Shown: positions 9,600 through 19,627 of the stretch, piece by piece | Position numbering within the stretch: the stretch's first letter is position 1 | Layout: each line of letters starts with the position of its first letter | NCBI GenBank assembly: GCA_027533105.1 | Contig: JAPZTW010000008.1 | Span: 408,684-472,683, forward strand | Source: Sphingomonadaceae bacterium | GTDB taxonomy: Bacteria; Pseudomonadota; Alphaproteobacteria; Sphingomonadales; Sphingomonadaceae | Length of the DNA stretch: 64,000 nucleotides | Direction: 5' to 3' | Notes under the pieces: model-generated | What the model was told of the DNA's origin: nothing | Seen by the model: the letters and a program-made list of their open reading frames with translations, nothing else | Databases searched by the model: none | Position numbers and translations under genes: made by a program

Positions 9600-9730
9600 C
9601 GATTCCATACAATGCGCTGGCGCGATTCCCGGCTAGCCCATCGAAGCGACCCGAAGGGCTGCCAATTTGCTTGGTGGTTCCTCAACTTCAGTAGCGACCC
9701 TCCGCCCAATGCGCAGGGTCGCTTTTTTTT
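9600..9730 (+). ncRNA. Candidate small RNA ending in an intrinsic terminator
   Basis: The 310 bp between the divergent pyrD and araC-type genes has no coding frame I trust. On the plus strand it ends in a perfect terminator (9694-9730) that belongs to no upstream plus-strand gene. The preceding ~100 bases contain short self-complementary pieces and a loop-like TTCCTCAAC stretch. That arrangement fits a stand-alone small RNA of roughly 100-130 nt. I could not find a convincing promoter, and the 5' end given is approximate. Confidence 0.4.
9694..9730 (+). terminator. Strong rho-independent terminator
   Basis: GCGACCCT pairs perfectly with AGGGTCGC across a 13-base loop, followed by eight T residues (9723-9730). 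It works in the plus direction, where no protein gene precedes it, so it probably ends the candidate small RNA. Confidence 0.85.
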
Positions 9731-9843
9731 GAACCGGCGACCAACCCTTGCCCCTGTCAGCCGGATGTCATCTGGACGGAACCGGTTGAACTGGCCCAAA
9801 TACCTATTGCCGTCCGGGCCGCGGAGCGGCACTCTCGTCGATA

Positions 9844-10779
9844 ATGTACCGGGGTGATCGTGAAACAATTATCGGGGGTGGCGAAGAGTCGGCGCTGACG
9901 CCGGCCAGCCTGATCCGGCTGACCCACTTTCCCGTGCCGCCGACCCTGCAACCGTTCTTCACCACCAGCTTCATGCTGGAATGCGACGAACGCGATATCT
10001 CCGATACCCTCCCGGCGGCCGTCGGTTACCTGGCCATTGTCCTTGAGGGGAAAGGTTCGCTGCGCTTTGCTTCCGGCCGAACCGATGCCGCCCACCCCGA
10101 AACCCTGCTGGCGCCAACCAATGCCGCGGTCGGGCTGGAAGTGGCCGGGCCGCTGCGGATGGTGGCTGTGGCGCTCGCCCCGCTCGGCTGGATTGCCCTG
10201 ACCGGCCGCGACGCCGCGCAATGGGCCGACCGGGTCGATGATGCCGGAGCAGTGCTGGGCGAGGCGATCAACCGGCTGGGCGATGAGCTGCGCGCAGCCT
10301 GGCGCGCCGGCCGGATGGCGGCGCCCGATCTCGCTGCCGCCATGGTCGCGGATCTTGCCACCCGGCTGGCCCCGATCGACCCGGCCCATGCCCGGCTGGC
10401 CCGCACGATCAGCGATTGGCTGTCGGCCTCGCTCGATCCCGCGCTGGCCGATCTGCACGCCGCAGCCGGCTATTCGCCGCGCCAGATCCAGCGGCTGACC
10501 ATGCGCTATTTCGGGTGCAGCCCGAAGCTGCTGATGCGCAAGTACCGGGCCCTGCGGGTCGCAGCGCTGCTGCAGGCCCCCGGCCTGCCCGAGGCCAAGA
10601 TCGCCGAACTGTTCAACCTGTTCTACGACCAGTCGCACCTGATCCGCGAGATTCGTCACTTCACCGGCCGCACCCCGCAACGCTTGATGGTAGACCGGGA
10701 CAACGTGCTGTCGAAGGCAAATTCGCTGGAAAACTACACGCGGTTCAAGCCCAACATCGCCCGTATTCCCGGCGATTGA
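9844..10779 (+). CDS. AraC-family transcriptional regulator
   Basis: A 311-residue protein. The N-terminal ~190 residues look like a beta-rich sensing domain of the AraC-type DUF6597 kind. The C-terminal ~100 hold the two helix-turn-helix units: LADLHAAAGYSPRQIQRLTMRYFG, then KIAELFNLFYDQSHLIREIRHFTGRTPQRL. The second unit matches the AraC signature in which a DQSHL-type stretch precedes F-x-x-x-x-G-x-(T/S)-P. Ligand and targets are unknown. It reads toward the suf operon but ends 67 bp before it, so it may or may not be linked in function. Confidence 0.88.
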   Translation: MYRGDRETIIGGGEESALTPASLIRLTHFPVPPTLQPFFTTSFMLECDERDISDTLPAAVGYLAIVLEGKGSLRFASGRTDAAHPETLLAPTNAAVGLEVAGPLRMVAVALAPLGWIALTGRDAAQWADRVDDAGAVLGEAINRLGDELRAAWRAGRMAAPDLAAAMVADLATRLAPIDPAHARLARTISDWLSASLDPALADLHAAAGYSPRQIQRLTMRYFGCSPKLLMRKYRALRVAALLQAPGLPEAKIAELFNLFYDQSHLIREIRHFTGRTPQRLMVDRDNVLSKANSLENYTRFKPNIARIPGD

Positions 10780-10805
10780 TCTCCGCGAAGAACGGGCCTA
10801 GGGGC

Positions 10806-10830
10806 AATTCGGAAAGAATCAGTCCGATTT
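10806..10830. promoter_or_regulatory. Candidate operator of the suf regulator
   Basis: An interrupted palindrome, AATTCGGA-N9-TCCGATTT (7 of 8 positions pair), lies 16 bp before the TTG start of the Rrf2-type regulator. Placement and dimension suit a dimeric Rrf2 repressor acting on its own operon. There is no direct proof. Confidence 0.4.
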
Positions 10831-10846
10831 AACCGGAGCCCCTGCG

Positions 10847-11268
10847 TTGCGCCTGTCATCCATGGCCGATTATGCTGTTGTCACGATGAGCGCCGCCGCG
10901 CGCCATTGCGGCGGCACGCGCGTGTCCGCGGCAGAACTGGCCGCCGAAACCGGTTTGCCGGTGCCCACTGTGCAAAAGCTGGTCAGCCGACTTACCGCGG
11001 CCGGGCTGCTGCGTTCGACGCGCGGCGTGGGCGGCGGCTTGAAGCTGGCGCGACCGGCTGCGGCCATCAGCCTGGCTGATATCATCGAGGCGGTCGAAGG
11101 CCCGATCGCGCTGACGCAATGCGTTGACGAGGCACGCTCGGACTGTTCGCTCGATGCCTGCTGCGCGGTCCGGCCGCATTGGCCGATCGTCAACGAGGCG
11201 CTGCGCGGCGCCTTGTCGCAGGTGCCGCTGACCCGGTTGGCGGCGGCGCAGGCCGAGGGAGCGATGGC

Positions 11269-11272
<4 letters not shown>
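10847..11272 (+). CDS. SUF operon regulator, Rrf2 family
   Basis: A 141-residue winged-helix regulator. It opens with [21 protein letters not shown] and carries the recognition helix region [31 protein letters not shown]. Four cysteines (92, 100, 105, 106) sit where Rrf2 proteins bind an Fe-S cluster, so it probably senses cluster status and adjusts suf expression. TTG 10847 is taken as start because family members begin MRL(S/T)(S/T), just as here, and an ATG is available only six codons in. Its stop overlaps the sufB start (ATGA). Confidence 0.88.
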
Positions 11273-12749
<1,477 letters not shown>

Positions 12750-12750
<1 letters not shown>

Positions 12751-13190
12751 TGCGCCGTGGTATCGTGACCCTGGTCCTTGTTTCGGCCCTCTCGCTCACC
12801 GCCTGCGGTGAAAGCGCCGTCCCCGCTGGCGGCGAAGCAGCATCCGGCGCGCTTGCGGCGCTGGATGACAGCAAGATCGCCGGTCTGCTTTCGACCGAGG
12901 CCAAGGCCGCGCTCGATATCCTGGGGCAGGGCGCACGGACGGAAATCGCCGCTTATCAGGCGCAGTACGGCAAGCTGCCCGAAAACCTCTCGGACCTCGC
13001 CTCGCTGCAAACCGCGCGGACCGCCGCCGTGGCCGCGATTACCGATGCCCTGGCCGAACAGGTGCCCTTCGTGCGGCGCGAAACGCTGGAGCAGATGGCC
13101 GGGCAGTTCGTCGACCGGGCGCAGATGCGCGTGCTCGATCAGCTCAAGGCCGAAGCCGCCGCGGCCCCGGCCGAAAGCGCCGCAAAGTGA
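12750..13190 (+). CDS. Putative lipoprotein inside the suf operon
   Basis: A 146-residue protein with a lipoprotein signal: MRRGIVTLVLVSALSLTAC, with the lipobox LTAC (Cys19). The mature part is alanine-rich and mostly helical. It has no further cysteines and no motif I know. Its start overlaps the sufB stop (TGATG) and its stop overlaps the next start (GTGA), so it must be co-translated with sufB, although a lipoprotein has no known part in SUF assembly. Function unknown. Confidence 0.75.
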
Positions 13191-13648
13191 CCAAGAAGAC
13201 CCTCACCGTCCGCGCCCCAGCCGAGGATGCCGCCCCCGCGATCAGGAAAAAGGGGCGCGGCTGGGAAATCTCGGAAAAGCGGCTCGACGCCCTGCACGAG
13301 CGCGCGCGCGAAATGCGCCGCAACCCTTCGCCTGCCAGCGAGGCTCTCGCCGCAGCGCTCCTTGAGGTCGAGACCGGCGGCTACAAGTTCAAGCGGCAGG
13401 ACGTGATCGGCTCGGCCATTGTCGATTTCGCCTGCAAGCCGCTGATGCTGGTGGTCGAGCTCGATGGCGACGAGGATGCCGCCTTCACCGCCGACCGTAC
13501 CCGCAGCCTGACCGAGGTCGGTTACCGGGTCGAGCGGCTCTCCGCCACGGCGGTCCTGGCCGATCCGGCTGCCGCCGCCGCGCAGGTTTCCGCCGTAATG
13601 CGCGAACGCTGGCATGAGCGGCGGGCGCTGAAGCGGGGACGGAAATGA
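13187..13648 (+). CDS. DUF559 endonuclease-like protein
   Basis: A 153-residue protein of the DUF559 type, related to very-short-patch-repair endonucleases. The core motifs are present: RREMRRNPSPASEALAAALLE-like helix, YKFKRQDVIGSAIVDFAC, the catalytic-type VELDGDEDAAFTADRTRSLTEVGYRVERL, and a basic tail. The acidic residues of VDF and ELDG are the likely metal ligands of a PD-(D/E)xK fold. It starts GTG by overlap with the lipoprotein stop. It is unusual in a suf operon. Activity and substrate are untested. Confidence 0.8.
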   Translation: MTKKTLTVRAPAEDAAPAIRKKGRGWEISEKRLDALHERAREMRRNPSPASEALAAALLEVETGGYKFKRQDVIGSAIVDFACKPLMLVVELDGDEDAAFTADRTRSLTEVGYRVERLSATAVLADPAAAAAQVSAVMRERWHERRALKRGRK

Positions 13649-13670
13649 CCCGCTTGTCCATTCTCCCTTT

Positions 13671-13752
13671 CGTCATCCCGGGCTTGACCCGGGATCCCGC
13701 TTTCCCGCGGACGAAGACAACAGCGGGACCCCGGATCAAGTCCGGGGTGACG
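13671..13752. repeat. Dispersed inverted repeat, copy 1
   Basis: Two 31-bp arms (13671-13701 and 13722-13752) face each other, each built on CGTCATCCCGGGCTTGACCC-like sequence. They would form a long imperfect hairpin. This is the kind of REP-like palindrome scattered through alphaproteobacterial genomes. It sits in the 130-bp gap between the DUF559 gene and sufC, inside the operon, and may mark where the intervening genes were inserted or limit read-through. Confidence 0.75.
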
Positions 13753-13778
13753 AATATAGTTCTGAACGAGACGATCTC

Positions 13779-14522
13779 ATGCTGACCATTACCGATCTTT
13801 ACGCCACCGTTGCGGACAAGCCGATCCTCAAGGGGCTGTCGCTCGCCATCAATGCGGGCGAGGTCCATGCGATCATGGGGCCGAACGGCGCAGGCAAGTC
13901 GACGCTGGGCTATACCCTGGGTGGCCGCCCCGGTTACGAGGTGACCGGCGGTTCGGTCGAATTCCTGGGGCAGGACCTGCTCGAATTGGAACCGCACGAG
14001 CGCGCCGCCGCCGGGCTGTTCCTGGGCTTCCAGTACCCGGTCGAGATTCCCGGCGTGTCCTTCGTCCAGTTCCTGCGCGAAAGCCTCAATGCCCAGCGCA
14101 AGAGCCGGGGCGAGGAGCCGCTGTCGGGTGGTGATTTCCTCAAGCTGGCGCGCCAGCAGGCGGCCTTGCTGAAGATGGACATGGACATGCTCAAGCGGCC
14201 GGTGAACGTCGGCTTCTCGGGCGGCGAGAAGAAGCGCGCCGAGATGGTCCAGATGGGCATCCTCGATCCCAAGCTGGCGATCCTCGACGAGACCGATTCC
14301 GGGCTCGACATCGATGCGCTGCGGATCGTGGGTGACGGGATCAATTCGGTCATGCGCAAGCCCGACAAGGCCGTGCTGCTGATCACGCACTATCAGCGCC
14401 TGCTCGATTACGTGAAGCCGGATTTCGTCCACGTCCTTGCCGGGGGGCGGATCGTCCGGACCGGCGGGCCGGAACTCGCGCTCGAACTGGAAGAGCGCGG
14501 TTACGAGGCAGTGGCGGCGTGA
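13779..14522 (+). CDS. sufC: SUF system ATPase SufC
   Basis: A 247-residue ABC-type ATPase that powers the SufBCD scaffold. Walker A is GPNGAGKS (residues 34-41), the signature is FSGGEKKR, and Walker B is AILDETDSGLDIDAL, with the D-loop and the switch histidine in LLITHYQRLL. There is no transmembrane segment, as expected. Its stop overlaps the sufD start (GTGA). Confidence 0.97.
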   Translation: MLTITDLYATVADKPILKGLSLAINAGEVHAIMGPNGAGKSTLGYTLGGRPGYEVTGGSVEFLGQDLLELEPHERAAAGLFLGFQYPVEIPGVSFVQFLRESLNAQRKSRGEEPLSGGDFLKLARQQAALLKMDMDMLKRPVNVGFSGGEKKRAEMVQMGILDPKLAILDETDSGLDIDALRIVGDGINSVMRKPDKAVLLITHYQRLLDYVKPDFVHVLAGGRIVRTGGPELALELEERGYEAVAA

Positions 14523-15256
14523 GCGAGGCACTCGCCCTTCCCACCCGCAGGCAAGAGGATTTCCGCTACGCGGACCTCGCCGCGCTGGAGCCGCTGTGGC
14601 CGGTGGCGGTGGAAACGATTGCCGTTGCCGCCGGTGAGCGCGGCAATCTCGCGCTGGTGCTGGATGGCAGCGAGCCGGTCGCCCGCGAGATCGCGATTAC
14701 CCTGGGCGATGGGGCCAGCTTTGACCTGCGCGTGTTGAATGCCCCCGCCGCCTATGGCCGGATCGCGGTACGGGTGGAACTGGGCGCCGGGGCCGAGTTC
14801 ACCCTGGGCGCGGCGCAGCTGGCGGGCGGCGATCAGACCGTCGAGATCGTGACGGATGTCCTCCACACCGCCCCCGATGCGGTCAGCCGCCAGGTGGTGC
14901 GTTCGGTCGCGGGCGGCAGCGCCACGGCCAATTACCTGGGCAAGGTGCGCGTCGCCAAGGGCGCGGACGGGACCGATGGTGAACAGTCGGTCCGGGCCAT
15001 GCTGCTCGACCGGACGGCCACGGCCAATGCCCGGCCCGAACTGGAAATCTTCGCCGACGATGTGAAGTGCGCCCACGGCTGCGCGGTGGGCGAGCTGGAC
15101 GCCAACAGCCTGTTCTACATGGCCCAGCGCGGGCTGCCGCCGGAGCTGGCCAAGCGGCTGATGCTCCAGGCCTTCGTTGCCGAAGCCTTCACCGGCGCGG
15201 CGGACGAGGAAGCCTTGCAGGCCGCCGCCCAGGCTGCGCTGGAGCGGCTGCTGTGA
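14519..15256 (+). CDS. sufD: SufD, shorter than enteric homologues
   Basis: A 245-residue SufB/D-family protein. The C-terminal core FADDVKCAHGCAVGELDANSLFYMAQRGLPPELAKRLMLQAFV matches the SufD signature, which carries the conserved His that helps the scaffold. Classical SufD is over 400 residues, so the N-terminal helical domain is much reduced here, a form common in alphaproteobacteria. GTG start by overlap with sufC, and its own stop overlaps the sufS start. Confidence 0.92.
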   Translation: MSEALALPTRRQEDFRYADLAALEPLWPVAVETIAVAAGERGNLALVLDGSEPVAREIAITLGDGASFDLRVLNAPAAYGRIAVRVELGAGAEFTLGAAQLAGGDQTVEIVTDVLHTAPDAVSRQVVRSVAGGSATANYLGKVRVAKGADGTDGEQSVRAMLLDRTATANARPELEIFADDVKCAHGCAVGELDANSLFYMAQRGLPPELAKRLMLQAFVAEAFTGAADEEALQAAAQAALERLL

Positions 15257-16419
15257 ACGCGGTCCCCCTCCGCGCCGAGTTCCCCGGCCTTGCTGGTGGC
15301 TGGCACTATCTCGATACCGCCGCCACCGCGCAGAAGCCGCAGGCGGTGCTCGATGCCACGCTCCGGGCGATGGGCGTGGACTATGCGACTGTCCATCGCG
15401 GGGTCTATGCCCGTTCGGCCGAGATGACGCTGGCCTTTGAAGCGGCGCGCGCCAAAGTGGCCGCGCTGATCGGCGGCCGGAGCGACGAGCTGGTCTTCAC
15501 CCGCGGCGCGACCGAGGCGATCAACCTCGTGGCCTACTCTTACCCCAACAAGGGCCGGGTCCTGCTCTCGGTGCTGGAGCATCATTCGAACATCGTGCCC
15601 TGGCAGCTGGCCGGCTGGCAGGTCGATGTCTGCCCGCTGACCGCCGATGGGCGGATCGATCTCGATGCCGCTGAAGCCATGCTCACACCCGAGCACAAGA
15701 TGGTCGCCTTCGCCCATGTCTCCAACGTGCTGGGCTCGGTGCTGGACGCCCCTCGCGCGGCTGACCTCGCGCACCAGGTCGGGGCAAAGCTGCTGCTCGA
15801 TGGCTGCCAGGCCGTGCCGCGCATGGCCCTGGATGTCGCGGCGCTGGGCTGCGATTTCTACGCCTTTTCCAGCCACAAGCTCTACGGCCCGACCGGGATC
15901 GGCGCGCTGTGGGGCCGGGCGGAATTGCTGGAGGTCATGCCCCCCTGGCAGGGCGGCGGGGCGATGATCGATCGCGTGACCTTCGAGCGGACCACCTATG
16001 CCGCGCCGCCGCAGCGGTTCGAGGCCGGGACCCCCGCCATCGTCGAGGCGATCGGCTTCGGCGCGGCGGCGGATTGGGTCGCGGCCCAGGGGCTTGAGTC
16101 CATCCACGCCCACGAGGCGGCGCTGGTGGCGCAACTGCGCAGCGAACTGCGCCGCCGCAACGACATCACCCTGTTCGGGCCGGAGCAAAGCGCCGGAATT
16201 GTCTCCTTCGCGATGGAGGGGGTGCATCCGCACGACCTTGGCACCATATTGGACGAAGCCGGGGTCGCGATCCGCGCCGGGCATCACTGCGCCCAGCCGC
16301 TGATGGATCACCTGGGCGTGCCGGCCACGGCGCGGGCCAGTTTCGGACTTTATTCGGATGAGAGCGATATCGCCGCGCTGCTGGCGGGGATTGAACGGAC
16401 ACGGAGGATCTTCGGGTGA
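15253..16419 (+). CDS. sufS: Cysteine desulfurase SufS
   Basis: A 388-residue pyridoxal-phosphate enzyme that removes sulfur from L-cysteine and feeds it to the SufBCD scaffold. The PLP lysine is Lys209 in SSHKLYGPTG, and the sulfur-accepting cysteine is Cys346 in RAGHHCAQPL. The DGCQAVPR and EHHSN motifs are intact. GTG 15253 is chosen because it overlaps the sufD stop (GTGA) and gives a normal N terminus. A separate SufE-like partner is not seen in this operon. Confidence 0.97.
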   Translation: MNAVPLRAEFPGLAGGWHYLDTAATAQKPQAVLDATLRAMGVDYATVHRGVYARSAEMTLAFEAARAKVAALIGGRSDELVFTRGATEAINLVAYSYPNKGRVLLSVLEHHSNIVPWQLAGWQVDVCPLTADGRIDLDAAEAMLTPEHKMVAFAHVSNVLGSVLDAPRAADLAHQVGAKLLLDGCQAVPRMALDVAALGCDFYAFSSHKLYGPTGIGALWGRAELLEVMPPWQGGGAMIDRVTFERTTYAAPPQRFEAGTPAIVEAIGFGAAADWVAAQGLESIHAHEAALVAQLRSELRRRNDITLFGPEQSAGIVSFAMEGVHPHDLGTILDEAGVAIRAGHHCAQPLMDHLGVPATARASFGLYSDESDIAALLAGIERTRRIFG

Positions 16420-16901
16420 GTGGGGAACCGAAATTCACGATTGAGGAAGTGGAGGCCGTCTCGACCCCGCCGCGCGCGCGGGTTGATGATGGCGCAGCGG
16501 CGCCGGAATCGGCCGCGGCCAAGCTGGAGCGCAAGCGCGATTACCTCGATGGCTTCCTCAAGGCCCAGCCGCAGGACGTGCCTGCCGGTGAACCCGGCGG
16601 CGCGATCTACGATGGCGTGATCGCCGCGCTGAAAGACATCTTCGATCCGGAAATCCCGGTGAACATCTATGACCTCGGCCTGATCTACGGGGTCGAGGTG
16701 GATGACGCCGGCGCCGTGGTGGTGACCATGACGCTGACCACCCCGCACTGCCCGGTGGCCGAATCGATGCCCGGCGAGGTCGAACTGCGCGTCGGCGCGG
16801 TGCCCGGCGTGCGCGATTGCGAGGTCAACCTGGTCTGGGATCCACCATGGGATCCGGCCAAGATGAGCGACGAGGCCCGGCTCGAACTGGGGATGCTGTG
16901 A
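16416..16901 (+). CDS. sufT: SUF-associated protein SufT (MIP18/DUF59)
   Basis: A 161-residue protein. Residues 1-60 are a charged, low-similarity extension. The rest is a MIP18/DUF59 domain with DGVIAALKDIFDPEIPVNIYDLGLIYGVEV, the conserved TLTTPHCPVAESMPGEVE cysteine motif and VNLVWDPPWDP. The family assists delivery or maturation of Fe-S proteins. GTG start overlaps the sufS stop, and its stop overlaps the next start (TGATG). Confidence 0.92.
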   Translation: MSGEPKFTIEEVEAVSTPPRARVDDGAAAPESAAAKLERKRDYLDGFLKAQPQDVPAGEPGGAIYDGVIAALKDIFDPEIPVNIYDLGLIYGVEVDDAGAVVVTMTLTTPHCPVAESMPGEVELRVGAVPGVRDCEVNLVWDPPWDPAKMSDEARLELGML

Positions 16902-17257
16902 TGAGCGAGACCAAACTGCGCCAGCGCCCTGCCGCCGTCCTCCTTACGCCTGCCGCCGAAGCCCGGATCGCCGCGCTGATGGCCAAGGCACCCGAGGGCG
17001 CGATCGGGGTCAAGCTGTCCACCCCGCGCCGGGGCTGTTCGGGGCTGGCCTATTCGGTCGACTACGTCAGCGAGGCCAATGCCTTTGACGAGCGGATCGA
17101 AACCCCCGGCGGGCTGTTCTTCATCGACGGTGCCTCGGTGCTTTACCTCGTCGGCAGCACGATGGACTGGGTCGAAGACGATTTCACCGCCGGCTTCGTA
17201 TTCAACAACCCCAATGCCAAGGGTTCCTGCGGCTGCGGCGAAAGCTTTACGGTCTAG
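16901..17257 (+). CDS. sufA: A-type Fe-S carrier, SufA/IscA family
   Basis: A 118-residue HesB/IscA-like carrier that holds or delivers Fe-S clusters. The three ligand cysteines are at 46 (RRGCSG), 110 and 112 (GSCGCG). It closes the suf operon, overlapping sufT by one base, with no clear terminator before the convergent gene 7 bp away. Confidence 0.95.
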   Translation: MSETKLRQRPAAVLLTPAAEARIAALMAKAPEGAIGVKLSTPRRGCSGLAYSVDYVSEANAFDERIETPGGLFFIDGASVLYLVGSTMDWVEDDFTAGFVFNNPNAKGSCGCGESFTV

Positions 17258-17264
17258 GCCGCAA

Positions 17265-18230
17265 TCAGGCCGCCACCGGCCGCGGCACAAAGCTTTCGCC
17301 GGTTTCCTCGTCGATGAAGGCGATCAGCGCCTTTTCCAGTTCGTCCAGTTCCTCGTCGGCGTCCAACCGGTCGCGCAGCCAGTCGGCCTCGACCGGATCG
17401 AGCCGCGCGGCGGCTCCGGCTGCGCCTTCCCAGTCGATCGTTGCAACCTCGGACCCGCCCAGCAGGCTGCCGAAGGCGTCCTCCACGTCGGCGCGGGCCA
17501 TCCGGCCGAGGAAGCTGCCGATCCCGGCCCCTTCCTGGTTCATGAAGGCTTCGAGTTCGCTGGCCCGTTCCGCGCTCAGCGGTTCGCTGCCGCCAAAGCC
17601 CAGCAGGTAATTGGCCACGCCCTGCACGAACAGCGTCTGCCATTCCGGGCAATTGGCTTCGTAAAGCGAGGCATCCTTGATCCGGAACAGCATTTCGGCC
17701 TCGGCCTTGCTGACGGCAGCCGGGCGGTCACCCCCGGCGGCAAAGATCATCCGGCGCAGCAGCGCCACTTCGGTACGATTGATCCCGCCCGCAGCCAGTT
17801 CGCCATGGCGGGTCGGGCCTTCGCCGTGCTCCACCGCCCATTCGATCTGCTGTAGGGCATAGGCCTTGAGGCTGCCGGGCACGCTGGTCGAAATCTCCAG
17901 CACGCGGATCAGCAGTTCCAGTTCGGCCAGCGAATCGACCCGGCCATCGCGGTCGATTCGCGCGATCAGCTCGTCGGCCATCTCCTGATCGACATAGCCC
18001 GCCGGTTGGACCGTATGGACCACGAAGTTGCTCAGCGCCTCAACGAAGAAATCGCACCATTCGCGATCCGGCTCGGTCAGCAGGTCATTGGCAACAAACA
18101 GCGATTCGGCCTCGTCCGGGTCCATCCGGCCATCGGTCCAGCCGGCCCGGCGCAGGTCCTGCAATTCATCCGGCGCAATCATGCCATCGGCCGCAGCGGC
18201 AGCGGCGAGATCGCGGAAATGCATGGTCAT
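17265..18230 (-). CDS. Hypothetical acidic protein with EF-hand/TerB-like repeats
   Basis: A 321-residue, strongly acidic, helical protein with no signal peptide. It contains several segments that resemble EF-hand or TerB-like helical units, such as AADGMIAPDELQDL, TDGRMDPDEAESLF and IDRDGRVDSLAELELL. Each has the D-x-x-G-x-hydrophobic-x-x-x-E outline, although not all the calcium ligands. Start at ATG 18230 (AGGA upstream). A GTG at 18248 is an alternative. It converges on sufA. No function can be assigned. Confidence 0.7.
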   Translation of the reverse strand: MTMHFRDLAAAAAADGMIAPDELQDLRRAGWTDGRMDPDEAESLFVANDLLTEPDREWCDFFVEALSNFVVHTVQPAGYVDQEMADELIARIDRDGRVDSLAELELLIRVLEISTSVPGSLKAYALQQIEWAVEHGEGPTRHGELAAGGINRTEVALLRRMIFAAGGDRPAAVSKAEAEMLFRIKDASLYEANCPEWQTLFVQGVANYLLGFGGSEPLSAERASELEAFMNQEGAGIGSFLGRMARADVEDAFGSLLGGSEVATIDWEGAAGAAARLDPVEADWLRDRLDADEELDELEKALIAFIDEETGESFVPRPVAA

Positions 18231-18319
18231 GACGAGGCGGTCCTGCACAATTGGTCTTGCGCGGGCTTATCGCCGATCAGGGTTAAAGCGCCGTTACCCG
18301 TCTTTTCCGGGCATCTGGC

Positions 18320-18808
18320 CTAACGCGCGCGCAGCGCCGCAACGCAGGCGGCCCGATCCACATCCTGCCCGTCGCTGGCCCGGCGGGCATCGACATAGGT
18401 GGCGATCGGTTCGCGGCCCGGGACGGTCGGGTAGAGGTAGATATCGAGCACGCAGGCCCGGCCACTGAATTGCAGCTTGCGGGCATCGCCCTCGATCACG
18501 TCGAGCCGGGGCTTGCCGAACTGGCGGCCCAGCTCGGCCGAACTCGCGCCGATCACCCCCTCCAGGCCGGGCAGGGCCAGCGGCCGGGCAGTGGGCAGCG
18601 GGGCGCGATCGGTCTGGCGCGGAGCCGTCAGCGCCGGGCGTGGTTTCCCCGTTGCCGGTTTGTTGGCGGTCGGCTTGCTGGGGGCGGGCTTGCCGGGGGC
18701 CGGCCTGGTCGGCGCGGGCCTGGCACCCGGCCCTTGTGGCTGGGGCAGTCCGCCACAGGCGGCCAGCGCCGGAACCAGCACGGCAATAACAAGCAATCTA
18801 GGCAGCAT
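18320..18808 (-). CDS. Putative lipoprotein with Pro/Lys/Ala-rich linker
   Basis: A 162-residue lipoprotein. The signal MLPRLLVIAVLVPALAAC has a lipobox LAAC, which is followed by a ~55-residue low-complexity Pro-Ala-Lys-Thr linker that could cross the peptidoglycan layer. The last ~80 residues form a small domain with two cysteines (CVLDIYLYP and RAACVAALRAR) that may pair. The start lies within the end of the EI24 gene (11-bp overlap), so they are likely one operon. Confidence 0.75.
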   Translation of the reverse strand: MLPRLLVIAVLVPALAACGGLPQPQGPGARPAPTRPAPGKPAPSKPTANKPATGKPRPALTAPRQTDRAPLPTARPLALPGLEGVIGASSAELGRQFGKPRLDVIEGDARKLQFSGRACVLDIYLYPTVPGREPIATYVDARRASDGQDVDRAACVAALRAR

Positions 18809-19508
18809 GATCCGCCTTTCGCCGGTGGACGAGGTGAGTCGCCGCGGCCGCACCCAGCAGCGGCGCCAGCAAATTGACCAGCGGCACGGCCAGCAGCGCC
18901 GTTACCGAGCCGCCCAGCAGCAGGCGGGTCAGCCCGGTGAGCGGCGGGGCAGTGGTGGAATCGGGGCGGTGGCGCAGCCAGACCATATCCTGCAACTCGC
19001 GCCCCAGCAGCACGGCATTGACCAGCAGAAAGACCAGCGCCGGGCCAATCCCCGTGACCGCCAGGACCAGCGCCACCGGCAGGGCGGCCAGGTTCCAGCC
19101 CAGTGCGCGGGCCCCGCCGCGCAGGCCCAGGCCCAGCTCCTCGCGCCAGCCCAGCTGGCGGGCGCGGGCGGCCTGCGCCGGATAGTGCCGCGCCTCGACC
19201 GCGTGGACCACTTCATCGGCAAAGAACTGCAGCACGGCCAGGGCCACTACCCGCCACAGCAGCCAGCCCGCCACCACCACAGCCACCAGCGACAGCAGCG
19301 CCCGGACCATGCCGGCTTCGACCAGCCCCGTCTCGCCGAGGCGCGCTTCACTGAGCCCGGCCAGGGCCAGGCCGCGTTCGGCCAGCCACCACAGGCCGCT
19401 GCCCGCCACCACGAAGATCACCAGGGTGACCAGCAGGCTCTTGCCCAGCACCCGCAGCACGGCAGGATCGGTCAACTGACCAAGGGCAAGGGCGAAAGCG
19501 CGCAGCAT
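18798..19508 (-). CDS. EI24-domain (CysZ-like) membrane protein
   Basis: A 236-residue protein with four or five hydrophobic segments and the EI24 outline. It has a long first helix pair, a central loop beginning ADEVVHAVEARHYP, and a helix pair holding the conserved region GIGPALVFLLVNAVLLGRELQDMVWLRH. CysZ of enterics brings sulfate into the cell, but many EI24 proteins in alphaproteobacteria have no known substrate, so I give no symbol. Co-transcribed with the following lipoprotein gene. Confidence 0.8.
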   Translation of the reverse strand: MLRAFALALGQLTDPAVLRVLGKSLLVTLVIFVVAGSGLWWLAERGLALAGLSEARLGETGLVEAGMVRALLSLVAVVVAGWLLWRVVALAVLQFFADEVVHAVEARHYPAQAARARQLGWREELGLGLRGGARALGWNLAALPVALVLAVTGIGPALVFLLVNAVLLGRELQDMVWLRHRPDSTTAPPLTGLTRLLLGGSVTALLAVPLVNLLAPLLGAAAATHLVHRRKADHAA

Positions 19509-19627
19509 GGCTGTTGCGAATCGCCGCTGGCGGGCGTGCTGTCAATCAGGCGGCATCTTGCCCTGCGGCGGGATGATGGCTAACCGCGCCGGAACATTCC
19601 CGTTTTTCCCGGCGACAAGGATCTTCC

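Noticed and set aside
8018..9694. 558-codon plus-strand frame
   Set aside because: Antisense to ggt and pyrD, and low-complexity Gly/Gln/Arg composition.
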